From Capniomyces stellatus (taxonomy: Eukaryota; Kickxellomycota; Harpellomycetes; Harpellales; Legeriomycetaceae): 64,000 bases of DNA. A program made the position numbers and the translations under genes. This document shows, in pieces, positions 1 through 11,812 of this stretch. Where the stretch lies: positions 1,048,768 to 1,112,767 of the forward strand of contig LUVW01000002.1 of assembly GCA_001661515.1 (NCBI GenBank). Direction: 5' to 3'. Under the pieces are notes generated by a model. The model ran no database searches, had not been told where the DNA came from, and saw only the letters and a program-made list of their open reading frames with translations. The number at the start of each line of letters is the position of its first letter. The stretch's first letter is position 1.

Positions 1-659
1 AATACCAGTTCAAACCAATTTGGTGATTAAAAGCCCGCGTCCTGTTTAAAACTCGAACTGCACGCTATTCTGGATATTATTTTCACTTTAAAACTTGTCA
101 ATGTTTTTTTTAATACACCAAACCGGAACGTACCATATTAAACCATGAAATACACACAGCCTAAATGGCGAATATATTGGCCATGTACCCTGTTTTTTCC
201 CCTCACACTTCTTCTCACTTTGGAAAAAGTATCTTAAAGCGCCAAGTTTTACAAGCCCAAAATAAAAGAGTAGTCCATTTTGACCAAAAACGGCTCTTTA
301 ATTAGATTAAAGCCTAAATCAGTAAAGTGTTATCAAAATGTTCAAATACTTTGGTCTGTATAATGGAGAAATTGTTTTTATCTAACCATCACTGCCGTTA
401 GAGCTTGAATTGTTGATTTGCGACAAGAAATCAAGAATCACACCCTCCACAAGCACGTGGTTCCGTTTTTCGACTCCTACTACCTTTTTGCGTCATAATA
501 AGATGCTGTACCACAAACAATGATGGTATGGCTCCTGTTTAAAATAAAGTGCACTTTGAAGGCCAGTATAGTGCAATAAGCCCAAACCCAATAACAGAAA
601 CTACCTTGTCAAACAATAAGCCTGTATGTGTATAAATTCGGATTTCATGCTGTCAATGA

Positions 660-667
660 TATAAATA
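660..667 (+). promoter_or_regulatory. TATA-like box upstream of secreted protein gene
   Basis: A TATAAATA sequence lies about 105 bp before the ATG at 772. A TATATAAA element sits at about the same distance before the paralogous gene starting at 20915 on the minus strand, which supports it as a real core promoter. The role is inferred from position only. Confidence 0.45.
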
Positions 668-771
668 GAACGCATGTTGGTGAAATCAAACATGTGCCTT
701 CAAGGCCCTGCAGTCAAGCAATAAACAAGCGATAACATCTAAACACAAGAAATACACTAAAAAAGATCAAA

Positions 772-1365
772 ATGTACCCAACCAAACTCGTGGCATACAC
801 CGTTCTTAACGTTCTGCTCTTTAGAGGCTTGCTCGCTGAACAGGACGAGATTTTTAAGCTATCAAAAGAAAAAAGAATATCATCCGATTATAGCAAGTAC
901 AATAGTGGCCGCCTGATCATCTCTATCTTAAGAAACTACACGCCATACAAAAACAGTCCTGAAATAGTTGGTTATACACAAGTACCGTTTGCTAGTGATA
1001 GCCTGTCTTTTGACAATGAGAGCTCTGATGCCAGGTACTATATCAAGGAAGTTTGCAATCTTGGTGGTTTAATTAGCGTCAACACCGTGCCTTGGGTTTT
1101 TAAGGATGCACGCGTTAACAATTCTGCAGCCGGTAGGGAATGTAGGTACCCTATCTACGAATCACCCTTGTTTAACTACGAATTTAGCAACTCTAGAAAA
1201 ATGATAAATTTCATAAGGTTAGAGTTGTGTATTTCAGAAAATACTTACAATGTTGATTATAAGGTAATAGCCTCAATTGACGGGGAGGGCACCGACAAGC
1301 CTGTTAAGCCCAACTGTGCCTACTCTTTGTTCTCCCCCGTTTTTAATGTTCAATATGATTCTTAA
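772..1365 (+). CDS. Small secreted protein, cysteine-containing family (paralog 1)
   Basis: This is an intronless 197-aa protein. A hydrophobic N-terminus (about residues 5-22, ending LLAEQ) looks like a cleavable signal peptide, so export is predicted. It shares an ordered set of motifs with the proteins at 20325-20915 and 21512-22117: a YTPYK-type block, then IVGYTQVPF, YYIKEVC, a W about 12 residues later, G-x-x-C-x-YPIYE, a LELC block and a C-terminal NCAYSLFSPVF. Four cysteines are common to all three and could form two disulfides. I do not recognise the family from any named domain. The role is unknown; a surface, wall or host-facing secreted protein is plausible. A TATA-like element lies about 105 bp upstream. 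The gene is certain as an ORF; the family assignment rests on the shared motifs I can see. Confidence 0.8.
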   Translation: MYPTKLVAYTVLNVLLFRGLLAEQDEIFKLSKEKRISSDYSKYNSGRLIISILRNYTPYKNSPEIVGYTQVPFASDSLSFDNESSDARYYIKEVCNLGGLISVNTVPWVFKDARVNNSAAGRECRYPIYESPLFNYEFSNSRKMINFIRLELCISENTYNVDYKVIASIDGEGTDKPVKPNCAYSLFSPVFNVQYDS

Positions 1366-3109
1366 ATCACTAACACTGCCTTTTCTTTTCTCATTACTCA
1401 TTTTATGGAAATAAAGTTTGATTTGATTTTAAACAGCTCAAAGGCGCCAACTTATTTTACTAATTAAGCTCTTACAAACAAAAATACAGAGTATCAGTAC
1501 AAAATAAACTGAGCTGGTATAAAATACGTAAATGGTAGAAAATAAAAACAATAGTGCCGGTGAATCAGAAAAAACCCTATCCCGCAATCGCACTAGGACT
1601 CGATGTGGCCGAGTCAAATAGGAGAGAATAGTGAATATGCACAACCAGACTTTTCGGGTTTACTCATATTTGTGCTCTTATAGGTGGTAAACTTGGAGTC
1701 AACAGCGCATTCGTGGTTTTTAATACATGCATGCCTCAATTATTATATAATACATTTCAAATATGGATTCCGGATATTCGTACAACATATAAGGCGCTGT
1801 GTATAGTGGGTACTCGCAATCAATTCCATTGACTGAATAGTTGTTTTTTTTTCCCGGTTTAGCGACCACTTGTTTTATCAACTACGCTGTAATGTTGGTT
1901 TAGATATAGATAAATGTGATCGGGAAAGAATCACATCATTACTTTGCATGCAGACGATTCACGTTTATAATTTTGTTTATCAAGTCTAATACTTTTATTT
2001 TGTATTAAACTGGAAACCGGTGAATTACATTGCGTTAAATTATTTACTTATTATATATAAGAAATAGCTAGCTTAGTTTGGTTTATTGAATAATTATCAA
2101 TAAGGCCATCTCAACATTGTTTCAAGAGTCACTCAAAAGCTTAAAGCACATCATTACTATGCACACAGACGATTCCCGTTTATACTTTTGTTTATTGGAC
2201 TTGGTCTTTTTTTTTTGCATGTCTCTTGTACATGGTCTTAATATATTGTTTTTAGATATCGAGTTCTAAATGGCACCAACACTTTTCATTTCAATAAAAA
2301 AAAATAACGCTTTTCTTTCCTTTGCTTTTACCCGTATAGTGTGGTTGGTTTAGCGAGTAAGGGAATAACAAAGTGGTTGGTTGAGGAGTTAGAGACATGA
2401 ATTGATTCCCAAAACAGAAATCCAAAAAGAAAATCCAACAAATCTGACGAATAAAAGAGCGGAGTTTGATAGGCTCAGAAATAAAAGAGTAAGCGAGTAG
2501 TTGTTCAAACATCCAAAATCACAGCTCTCGATTTGCTAAATGCACAGATTGTATTAAGTAGTGAATGTAGCATAGACACGACTTTCATCAAGTGGGAAAA
2601 GGCTTTGTTGATTACATACAAATCACATTCAATTGCTTTGCACGTGATTAAAATATAAAGATTCACTACTGATTGATGAACAACAGAACTTGGGAAGGAC
2701 GCACTTTCAACTAAATCAAATTTTGCAAACCATGGCTTACAGGCTAAAGCTACGAATAGTAAATTGCGGAAATTGTGGTGAAAAGTAGCAACGCTTAGCT
2801 AAACACAACACAAGTCATTATTGGATGGCTGGAGAGAAGTGTTAAGGAACAATATTATCACTATAGGCTAATTTCAATTCTGCCAAATACAAGATATTTT
2901 TTTAACGCTCTTGTTCAGAATTTAACTTAAAAATCAAAAAGCCAAGGTGTAGGAATTATATACACAACCAGTAAAGCTAACCGAGGCGTTTTAGTTTAGC
3001 AATATTCACCTTTATTATTTACTTTTTTTTAAATATATATTTCCCAACACTTGGATTAGAATTTGCAAGGTTTTATTTGCGTATCTGCTTTATTAACAAG
3101 AATAACAAG
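1366..3109. other. Intergenic, 1.7 kb, no supported gene
   Basis: This AT-rich spacer separates the secreted protein gene from MPDU1. Only short, low-complexity ORFs are present on either strand, and none has a recognisable domain or splice support. A TATA-type AT-rich tract lies just before 3060. Confidence 0.5.
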
Positions 3110-3850
3110 ATGTGGGTACCGGAAGTAATCAGGAATTTGGCTGTTGGGTTGATTGGGGAAAGATGTACTGAGGTTGTGGTTGACAATTTAAACGTGTTTG
3201 AGCCAACCTGCTTTAAGCTGCTGATTTCGAAGGGATTGGGGGTCGGTATAGTTCTGGGAGGGTGTATAGTGAAGCTTCCACAGATCCGAAAGATGTTGAA
3301 ATCCAAATCCTCTGAAGGATTGTCGCTTATTTCGTATATCCTGGAGACCTTTGCAAACATAGTGGTGGTTTCATACAGCATCCGCAACAACTTTCCGTTT
3401 ACGACCTATGGAGAGAGTTTGTTTATTGGGTTTCAAAATGCATTTATCACGACTTTAATCCTGCTGCTGGCAAACAAAGAGAGCATCGGAATGTCACTGG
3501 CTGGATTAATGGTGGTTGTCACATACATACTACTTGATGCCAGCTGGACAAGCGCGCATTTACTGGGAGTCTTGCAAGCCGCTACTATCCCAATTGTTAT
3601 CAGCAGCAGAATCCCTCAGATCATGAAGATTCATCGCGAAAAGAGCACCGGTCAGCTATCGGCTTTTGCAGTCTTTAACTACTTTTTGGGGACTTTGGCG
3701 CGAGTCTACACGACTTTTGTTGAAATCGACAATGTGCTTATTCTTGTTGGGTACGTTTTGAGTTTGCTTACCAACTCTATTCTGGCCTACCAAATGATCT
3801 ACTACTGGAACGCATCTTCTTCCAAAAAAGGCAAGAAGAAGAAGGAGTGA
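3110..3850 (+). CDS. MPDU1: MPDU1-like PQ-loop membrane protein (mannose-P-dolichol utilization)
   Basis: A single-exon membrane protein. I place the start at the ATG at 3110 (MWVPEVIRN), giving 246 aa; an upstream in-frame codon at 3077 would add 11 residues. Two PQ-loop motifs are visible: GGCIVKLPQIRKMLKSKSSE, and later SSRIPQIMKIHREKSTGQLS. Several hydrophobic segments lie between and after them, and the tail is lysine-rich (KKGKKKKE), consistent with ER retention. This order and length match the MPDU1/Lec35 family, which is needed for use of dolichol-phosphate mannose and glucose in ER N-glycan and GPI synthesis. The gene is convergent with CAC2, with about 530 bp between the two stop codons. 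Other PQ-loop transporters are less likely given the double motif spacing and the basic tail. Confidence 0.88.
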   Translation: MWVPEVIRNLAVGLIGERCTEVVVDNLNVFEPTCFKLLISKGLGVGIVLGGCIVKLPQIRKMLKSKSSEGLSLISYILETFANIVVVSYSIRNNFPFTTYGESLFIGFQNAFITTLILLLANKESIGMSLAGLMVVVTYILLDASWTSAHLLGVLQAATIPIVISSRIPQIMKIHREKSTGQLSAFAVFNYFLGTLARVYTTFVEIDNVLILVGYVLSLLTNSILAYQMIYYWNASSSKKGKKKKE

Positions 3851-4384
3851 TCAGTATAAAATACCATCATCAACACTATGGCTGTTTCTTTCTCGTTATC
3901 ATTATTATTATTATTACCACTACTACTGACACTGTCAAATTTATGTTATCTTTCAATTGTTTTTCATAAATCTTACTCGTATCATTTACTTTTTTCTAAC
4001 AATAATACAATAAAAATCGAATGAAAACAAAGCGTGCTGGCAAATACGCTTATTAACATTTACAAGCAAAGGCAAAAGTGGCGGTTCAAATTTGGTGAAC
4101 GGTCGTTGTTAATGAATGTTTAAATACCGCAATTAATTATCAGAGACGAAATGGGTAAACAATGTCAGAGCTGGAACATAGTGGCCAAGATAAGATGTTC
4201 AAGTATATTATAGAATTTACAAAAATAAACAGAGTCTTGGATATGAAATAAATAAATGAGCAAAGGGGTTCCAAACAGTAGCTAGTTACACCTTGAACAT
4301 GTCAAATGTAAAAGGCGAATTAAAAAAAAGGAAGATGATTAAACAATAAATATAAAGTGTAGCGAGTTGGCCAGGTAATGAGTG
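3851..4384. other. Convergent intergenic region
   Basis: This is the 3' flank shared by MPDU1 (+) and CAC2 (-). It contains a short (ATT)n/(ACT)n microsatellite near 3897-3930 and AT-rich tracts that could carry polyadenylation signals. No gene is seen. Confidence 0.5.
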
Positions 4385-7300
4385 CTATAGATTGGTGGAT
4401 ACAAGAGTAGGGGCGATTCTACGTTTTTTAACAGGGGGACTGTGGATGACCTCCACAGACTTTGATGAACCCAGCAGAGCTTTTGAACCTGGAACTGCAC
4501 AAGGAATCAACGGACCTTGACTTGATTCCGGCTGCTCTGCACACGTTGAGCTTACTCTGCATGCCTGTTTTAAATACTCTGTTGTCAATTCAACGTTGTC
4601 TTGCGTTTGTTGGCTTGGTCTACAGTAAAACGAACCAGTTAAAAGTAATTATTAACCAAGTATAAGTACAAGTATAAATATTATAGCATCATAGTATGTT
4701 TATGACTGTTTAAACATGATGCTATGGTATCAAGGCAGCAAAAGCCGCAATGATTGTGTACTTACACCAAGTCAAGCGTGGTCGAGAATGCCCGGGAGTT
4801 ATTCTTGGTTGGATTTGCGCTTCCCATTTCTGTAGTTGTAGACAATTCGAATTGGACAGGAGAGCCCAGATCGCCGTTTTCAAAAGAGGCAATCGAGGCA
4901 AACCCATCGGTTGAAACTATCATCAAGAACCTACCATCGGGCGACCTAAATACAAGCAAAAGCCGTCGAGTAAATTAGTAACATGACGCACTGTCATTGG
5001 GCCAAAGAAGATAGTTCACTGCCAACTATAACAAAATCGTATGAGGGGCTACTTACCATGATAGATCGGTTATAGCACCATAATGCAACCCGCCAAAATA
5101 AGCAACGGCACAGGATGTGCTGGTGGGCTCGTCCCCCTGAATAGTGTCGGTGTTAGTGGACCCAATGTCGTATAGTATTGTTGCGTCCTGACTTGCAATG
5201 GCCACAATGGTCCTACGACTACGACCTTCCCCCCCAGAAGAGTGTTTTTTAGCACTACTATTATCATCTTTGCAGACGGTAGTGTCATTATCCAATATTT
5301 CTCCAGGATTCTCGTCTAGCTTTTCGTCTTGTCTATCCCTGCATTCTGGATTGGGCATAAACTGAACTGGACAAGGCCGAATCGAAACTGTTGGTCTTTT
5401 ATGGCCGGGAAAGTGAGCACTGGGATTTCTATTATCAACATTAGCAATGCGTAAAAAGCATACAATTATTAATATTTAGAAAAATCTAGGCTACATACCC
5501 AAGGCTATATAAGCCAATATTTATTCCAGCAGAGCAACCAACTATAAGCGCTAATGTGGTATTGACTGCGCTTACTCGATAATCGAATTCCGAGACCATG
5601 CATACACCGTCTCCATAGGTGGTAGCTTGGTTTTAACGCTTAGTTCGTCCACTTTATTCGATTTATAAACACCTGTTGGAACAAACAGCATACTGCCATC
5701 AGGAAGAAAACTCAACCTTCTGAAAAACGAGTTTAAATTGTCGTCATGGAACAGCTTGAAGGGCTTGGTTATGGCTTTGTCTTTATTATCTATAGTAGTG
5801 CCACTGGTGTCTACACCAGAGCCTTTGTTCTTGTCTACGCTCACAGCTTTAGACCCATCGTTGTTGCTGTCATTGGAACCAGCCCTCGTAAGATCCATGT
5901 CAGAGGTTTTCTTTGGCTTGTCGGTCTTTTCGAATTTGCTCAGCACTCCAAATTTAGTCAATTGATTTGTTCCTTTCCTAGTGTTACTTTGCCACTTGTA
6001 CAGTTGAACGGTTCTAAAGTCAGTCAAAAAGAAGATAAAAAGAAAGAAAAGGCAGTTAGTTTTTATTTTGGTTCTAACAAACATGTTTTAGCTAGTCAAG
6101 CCCGCACCAAAACTTAATATTACAAAAACACCAGTGTCGCTCTTTGCTGATTGTTTGAGTGCTTACCTATCACAACTCTGAGTAGCCACAATCTGACCCA
6201 GTGGATCCCAAGCAACTCCCTGTACGTAATGTGTGTGGTCTGTTAGAACCTGTATGCATTTTGCTGATTGTATCAAGTTGTATTACACTGTATTAGACTC
6301 TTTCTTTGGTTTGGATCAGCATTCGCAATGATTATTTCCTGGGGTTTATGGATCGATTTATAATATAATTATCCAAAAAGTTATGCTTACCAGTTTGGAC
6401 ATCCCAAACTCTTGCCGTGTTATCAATCGATCCACTGATGATATATCTACCGTCTGGCGACCAAGCCAGATCATACACATCTGCCAACGATCCTCTAATC
6501 AAATTGTCACACACACACGTACACTTTTATACTTGATCTTGAACCCATATCGGTTCTGTAAAAAAATATTTTGTATGTGTGGGGGGGGGGATGTTTATTT
6601 ATGCAATTACCGTAGTATCGATATCGGCTTCCATACTTCTGGTTCTTGTGCATTAGGCTCGTCTCCATACGTGCTGCTCTCTAGATTCCCAACACTTCCG
6701 GTATTTTCCCACTCCTTCCATAGTATTATAGACCCATCTATTTTGTAGTTCCACAATAGCTTCTTGTTTACTTTTATTGTTTTTGCTATCAACTTTATTT
6801 CTATGACTATCGGTGCTGAAGTACCAGTTTTACAATTGTACATTGAACATAAAGTTGTTATTGCTGGTCGAAATAAAAAGACGCTCTTACCGTCTCCTGC
6901 TGTAGCCAACGTCGAGTCTACAAGATATTTTGAGAATTCACACACATTATTTTTACAATTAAACCGACCTTAACAAATCACCAGCTGCAGCACACAGATC
7001 AATACGTTGCTAGTATGCTTATTAGTTATATAATGTACCGTACCTTTTGGCGAAAATCTAACCGAATTTACTGGCGAGGTATGTCGACTTAGGTTAGCTC
7101 TAAACTCGACTATTTCGTTTGTTTTCATTGCTTCATTATCTAGCACCCTCCAAATCTACTTTAATTGTTGTTTTATTTATAATCAATAAAACTAAACTGA
7201 TTGTGTATACCCCCCCCCCCCCTCAAACTTAGTGTATTTTGCAATAAAAATAAAGAGTAAAAATGTGTTGTATAAATGTTCTCCTGTACTTACCCGGACA

Positions 7301-7581
7301 TTGTTATCAGCACCTCCAGTTGCGAATCTTAAACCCTTGGATCTATTCCCTATCTCGATATCTTTCTTTTGTGCAAGCTCTGAATTCACGGCGTTATCCA
7401 AGCTCTCCGAGTCTTCAACTTCCATACCGGCATTGTGGGTTTTTACTTTTTCCGCGCCTTCTCCCTGAGTCTCTTTTTCATCAGCGCCACTGCTTGGAGT
7501 TTTGTTGTAATTTGTGTCGAAATCCACACAGAATATCGGTAGTTTTTCGTGCCAGTTTATTTGTATTGTTTTGACCTTCAT
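4385..7581 (-). CDS. CAC2: Chromatin assembly factor 1 subunit B (CAC2/p60), WD40 protein
   Basis: Ten exons reconstructed on the minus strand: 7294-7581, 7044-7155, 6891-6917, 6611-6737, 6391-6494, 6167-6263, 5576-6013, 5057-5428, 4766-4945, 4385-4556. The lengths sum to 1917 nt (638 aa) with consistent phase. The N-terminus [20 protein letters not shown] matches CAF-1 p60. Successive WD40 blades follow: VRFSPK..., [70 protein letters not shown] and [21 protein letters not shown]. The tail [12 protein letters not shown] is typical of fungal Cac2. CAF-1 deposits newly made H3-H4 on replicating DNA. The first exon contains an acidic, low-complexity insert between the first blade strands. The exon 1/2 and exon 4/5 introns carry poly-C and poly-G runs (7210-7222 and 6581-6590). 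The last acceptor (after 4556) is the least certain junction. Confidence 0.92.
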
Positions 7582-8280
7582 TTCTGTATATTTTATGTAT
7601 GTATTCCGTTATCTCAAAGTCAAGATTGAAATGCGTGTTTTGGCCAATGTACGAATATCTTTTTAAAGTCTGAATATCAGTAAAGCAAAAAAAACAGTGA
7701 TTTATAGCCTTGATTATAACTCCAGTTCAAGTGCTTTTACTATAAAGACTGTTTGGATTGCTTGACTCTGGATTGTTTACTAGACAGCGACAATTTATGA
7801 TGGAGTTTAACGGATTTGTTATTTTGCTAGACAAGCTCTTTAAAATGGTGTTTTGGTTTATAATTCATCGTTTTCTAATCTTGGATACTAATTTGCGTAT
7901 TTAAGTATTTTTCAACAACAATCACCGAGCTTTTATTTTTGTTAATGTAAACAAAATCAGTTCAAAAAAACAATAGTATTGCCCAATAAAAAAGCACTGT
8001 TACGCAACTTTTAGCTATATATTAGTTGATCGTTAAGATTAAAGTTTCGTTTGTCTCTGAACAACCTTGTCAGCTTTCCCAAGTTTTAATGTTTCAGCAA
8101 AACAATAACAGGCCGGGAGGTAGTCAGATGGACAGGTCATAGTAGCCAAATAGCCACATCACTTTTCTTTATTTCTAATAAACGAAAAAGCAATCAATAT
8201 TTTATACATTCTTTCATTTTTACAAGGAGCTTGAAAATAGTATATTAAAATGCATCAGTCAGTGGTATGTACAGGCGAGT
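7582..8280. other. Intergenic, likely CAC2 promoter and PGS1 3' flank
   Basis: About 700 bp of AT-rich sequence lies between the CAC2 start and the PGS1 stop, both on the minus strand. No ORF or RNA gene is recognised. Confidence 0.5.
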
Positions 8281-10392
8281 CTACATCTTGTCTTTAAGTG
8301 TGGATCTAGCAAGTTTAACCCATAGAGGGACAGCCCTACTAACATCGCACTCCAAGCTTTTTTCGTTGACGGGCTTCGAGAATTTTCTTAAATGCTCAAG
8401 TTCCTAAATATTCAGTTTAAACGCGTCAGCATAATGTATACGCTTAAAGTAATAATTTCCCTCATTTTCCACTTTTTAGCTCAAGTGAATGGATTGCCAG
8501 TATAAAATAAAGCAGTGTGACGTGAAATGAAAAAACAACAACAGTAGTGAAAATGGAAAATTTGCAGTAATATGATGAACCTACTTGTCCCAGCCGCCTT
8601 TGAAGATCAACGTTTTTAGTGACAATGGTTAGCTGTGTTTCCAAATCTCTAGAGTATGAGCGTTCGCCAAAGTTTGAGGACCCAATTATAGTCATGACAG
8701 GATGTTCTTGGTCTAGGTAGCACCAGAATCCTAAAAATATCAACACAGCAACGTTGGTGGTTAGTACTATACCACAGCCAGAAAGCGTATTCCACAAAAG
8801 CAACCAACGCCAGCACAGAAAACAAGGTTTGGAGGCCCAGTCAAGTATGTTGCCATTTCTATTAATATGAAATAATCGGTATAGGCAAACTCACCTTTTC
8901 CATGATACGTCCAACCAGTGCGAGTGTACTCTTGGATTTTCACACAGTCCGACCTGTTCAGACTGCGCAGGTGTTGTATGAACTCCAACTCAAACATAGA
9001 GTATGCATTTGGAATATGTCTAGAAATCCCCTTCGACCCATAAAACCCACTAGCTTCGGGCGACGCAATCAAAAAGTTGAAGCTCCCTGTTGAGTTCAAG
9101 ATCGCTTTTATATGCAAGTCTGCAAAATTAAAATAAGCCGATGTAACATCAGTTCTGCAACTACCTGTTTGTTTAGCAAAGCTATCCAGCAGCCTAAACA
9201 GCGACTCTGTGTGTATTTGGTCATCGTATATAAATAGCTGTGCCATTTGTAATGTCGGTGTCACAATTGTGTCTGTGTTGCTTTTCATAGCTCGGCTGCT
9301 CTTTTTAAACTCAATGGGTTTGCCCGCGCCAGGTATGCCATCAGCCTCCACATTCATCAACGCCGTGTCCACGTCTGTATTAGAGTATGCACTCCATTTT
9401 GACATGAACTCAGTCATGATTTTGTTTGCATATTTCTTAAACTCTGTTGGGCTCTTTGTTGGGTCCGGACAGCCTTCCTTCATTTGAAGTTTATACGGTA
9501 ATTCGACTCGATTCTTTCTTGTGTTGCTATTGGTCATGTTGTTTGCTGGACATGCTCTGTCGCTTTTTAAAAGCTGAAATGAAAATTTGCATATGTTCGA
9601 CACTAGATTTGCCAAGTACTCGGCCAGGTCAGGCTCGTTTTTAAATATAAAGTACCTGTCTTGTCTGTTTGTAAAGTAATCGCGGCTCAAGTTGGCTCCC
9701 GTCATTATGACATTGTCATCAAATATGTATGCTTTTATATGTTGCACACCAATTACCTCGTTTATTCTTGCCGGATACACTTTTTTTCTTATCCCTGATA
9801 GTTCAGGGGTATGGTATAGGCTCACATTAACTCTGCTGCCAAAACTCTTAACCAGCTCTGTTAGAAGCGTCGCTGTACTTTTTCCATCTCTCTCAATCCG
9901 CGTTCCTCGTAAACAGTCGGCTAGTATAGTCACTTTGAGTTCTGGATTTCCCATCAGCGCTTCTGACAAGGTTTCTATTAGCTCGACTTCAGAGTTTCCG
10001 ATATACAAGGTGCTTAGTACGATCCTCTGCTTTGCTTCTAGAATATGTCTTTTCAAGCTTTCGTAAAAATCAACTGGCTCAGAAAGTATTGATATATTTT
10101 TGCCATCAACAGAAAAGTTGGGCTTTCCTTCTGTGATCTTTGAAAATGTTTTAAAATGATTCTTTTCATTTACTGTGTTTGGTTTTAATTCGGAGTTGGT
10201 GTTGGGATTTGGAATTTCTGTTTTTTGTCTAGGAGGCACAGCTTCTAAAGGAGTTTGGGTGTTGTTTGATGTTGTGTGGTGAATCGAGCTTGAGATTTTC
10301 TCAATTTGGTTAAAACTGTGAATGTTTCTAAAAGTATTCCTGGGTTTTAGAGGCAGTAGTACCCTTTGTCGGATCATGCTTGACCTACTCAT
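8281..10392 (-). CDS. PGS1: CDP-diacylglycerol-glycerol-3-phosphate 3-phosphatidyltransferase, mitochondrial
   Basis: Three exons (8895-10392, 8585-8730, 8281-8403) give 588 aa with exact phase. PGS1 makes phosphatidylglycerol phosphate, the committed step to cardiolipin in the mitochondrial inner membrane. The N-terminus is rich in Arg/Ser with no early acidic residues, as for a mitochondrial presequence. Two phospholipase-D-type HxK motifs are visible: HIKAYIFDD near residue 211 and TYHGKG near residue 497. The second is split by intron 1 and continues FWCYLDQEHPVMTIIGSSNF. The short last exon encodes the conserved C-terminal ELEHLRKF and VPLWVKLARSTL segments. Length is close to animal and fungal PGS1. 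The low-complexity Asn/Thr stretch around residues 38-75 is probably lineage-specific. Confidence 0.93.
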
Positions 10393-10684
10393 TCTTTGTT
10401 TGTCTATTATATTTTTGCTACTACTAGCTTTGCTGCTGCTTTATTCAGTGATAATAAATATGGATAAAGGTACAAACAAGAACATATCAACAAAGGTAGT
10501 ACTAGAAAGACTGAAATCAATTACGTTCCAGATAATAAGCCATAATCATTTCTACACGTTTATCTTTTTTCTCTCAATAAGAAATAAAGCTAAATTCAAC
10601 GAAATAAATTGCTAAAGTTTGCGATCCAATTAACATACTTGATCCAGTCTATCTTTATTTTTTTACCTTATTCTTAACGCGCTA

Positions 10685-10700
10685 AGCCTATCGATAGGCT
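10685..10700. repeat. 16-bp perfect palindrome
   Basis: AGCCTATCGATAGGCT is a perfect inverted repeat centred on ATCGAT. It lies 73 bp beyond the 3' end of the tRNA-Ile gene and upstream of PGS1. No function is assigned. Confidence 0.6.
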
Positions 10701-10772
10701 AATTGCAATTCAAATCCTCGGTCGGTAATGGTAATAAAAAAAAAAAGAACAGAAAGTTAAAAAACAAGTTTC

Positions 10773-10846
10773 TGCTCTGTACAGGGGTCGAACCTGTGAC
10801 CTTGGCGTTATTAGCACCACGCTCTAACCAACTGAGCTAACAGAGC
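10773..10846 (-). tRNA. tRNA-Ile (anticodon AAU), intronless
   Basis: Read on the minus strand, this 74-nt segment folds as a cloverleaf. The acceptor stem GCTCTGT pairs with ACAGAGC, with discriminator A. The D-arm is GCTCAGTTGGTTAGAGC, the anticodon loop is CTAATAA with anticodon AAT, and the T-arm contains GGTTCGACC. CCA is not encoded and no intron is seen, as expected for a eukaryotic tRNA-Ile(AAU). A T-rich stretch a few bases after the 3' end (10761-10772 read in reverse) suits Pol III termination. Confidence 0.95.
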
Positions 10847-11812
10847 TGAATAAATTTTTTAGCTTTTACAAATACAAGTTCTATAAGCAGGAATTAAACT
10901 TTAATAAATCAAACGTCGGCGAGTTTGTTGTATTGGCATATAGTGGCATCGGTACGTCTGTTTCCACGTTTAGTTGGGGTATAGCATTACTCCTGAAGTT
11001 TACGGCTACTGGGGTGGTGGTGGGAGGTCAGTGGTAATCTACTTTATGCGGCTTGTTTTTGGAGACAAGAGTCAAGTTCAGAAAAAAAGTGGTGTTTTTT
11101 TTTTTAATGAGTTGCCAAGAAGCTTGAACCATTGAGCTTTTATTGGGCTATAATGCATTGGTGATAGATACTTTGTGAAGCTCGAATTTTTGTTGTGTAC
11201 TGATGGTTTATTGGCTATAATTGTTGGGTAATTCTTAATATCACTTGTTCAAGATTTTGAATTTTTCATTGTGACAATAAATGCTAGAATCTACCTGGTG
11301 CTTTCTTTACAGTTTTGAAAGTGAGTTTGGGTAAAAAAAATGGGAAAAGGGGGGGGAAAAAAAGGGAAAAAAAGAGAAGCTTAAAGGAAATGGGCCCATT
11401 GACAGAACTAAAATTAGATGGAAGTTTAACTAGATGTCCTGAATTTCTAAAACAGAGCCAAGATTTCAATGAGCAAAGTAATAGGGCAATAGAGACTCAT
11501 TAATGAAAAAGGCTAAAGAGCAGATACTACAAATAACTGGTATCAAAAATAAGTGAAGGCTTGGAGTTTATACCACACAACTCGTTGAAATAAGTTGGTT
11601 TAAAGTGTTTTTTTTTTATTCCTTTGAGAATTTAGATTGCCAGATTGAAATAATATATCTAGAGTACGAAATAAAGCTTAAAGCAACAACATCTCCCGAT
11701 TAGCTTAAATAAGTAGATAAATATTAATCAAGGGCAAGCCAAACTTTGAAAAAAGGAATAAGGGAAAAAAAAGGAAAAAAGGAATAAATACAGATAAGCA
11801 ATCGTATATAAA
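10847..11812. other. Intergenic, upstream of ArfGAP gene
   Basis: This 970-bp spacer contains A/G-rich and homopolymer-rich tracts (for example 11333-11385). A small ORF on each strand overlaps the same low-complexity stretch and neither is convincing. No RNA gene is seen. Confidence 0.5.

Noticed and set aside
2291..2512. 73-codon minus-strand ORF upstream of MPDU1
   Set aside because: Low-complexity Phe/Leu/Pro sequence in AT-rich DNA without any family signature.
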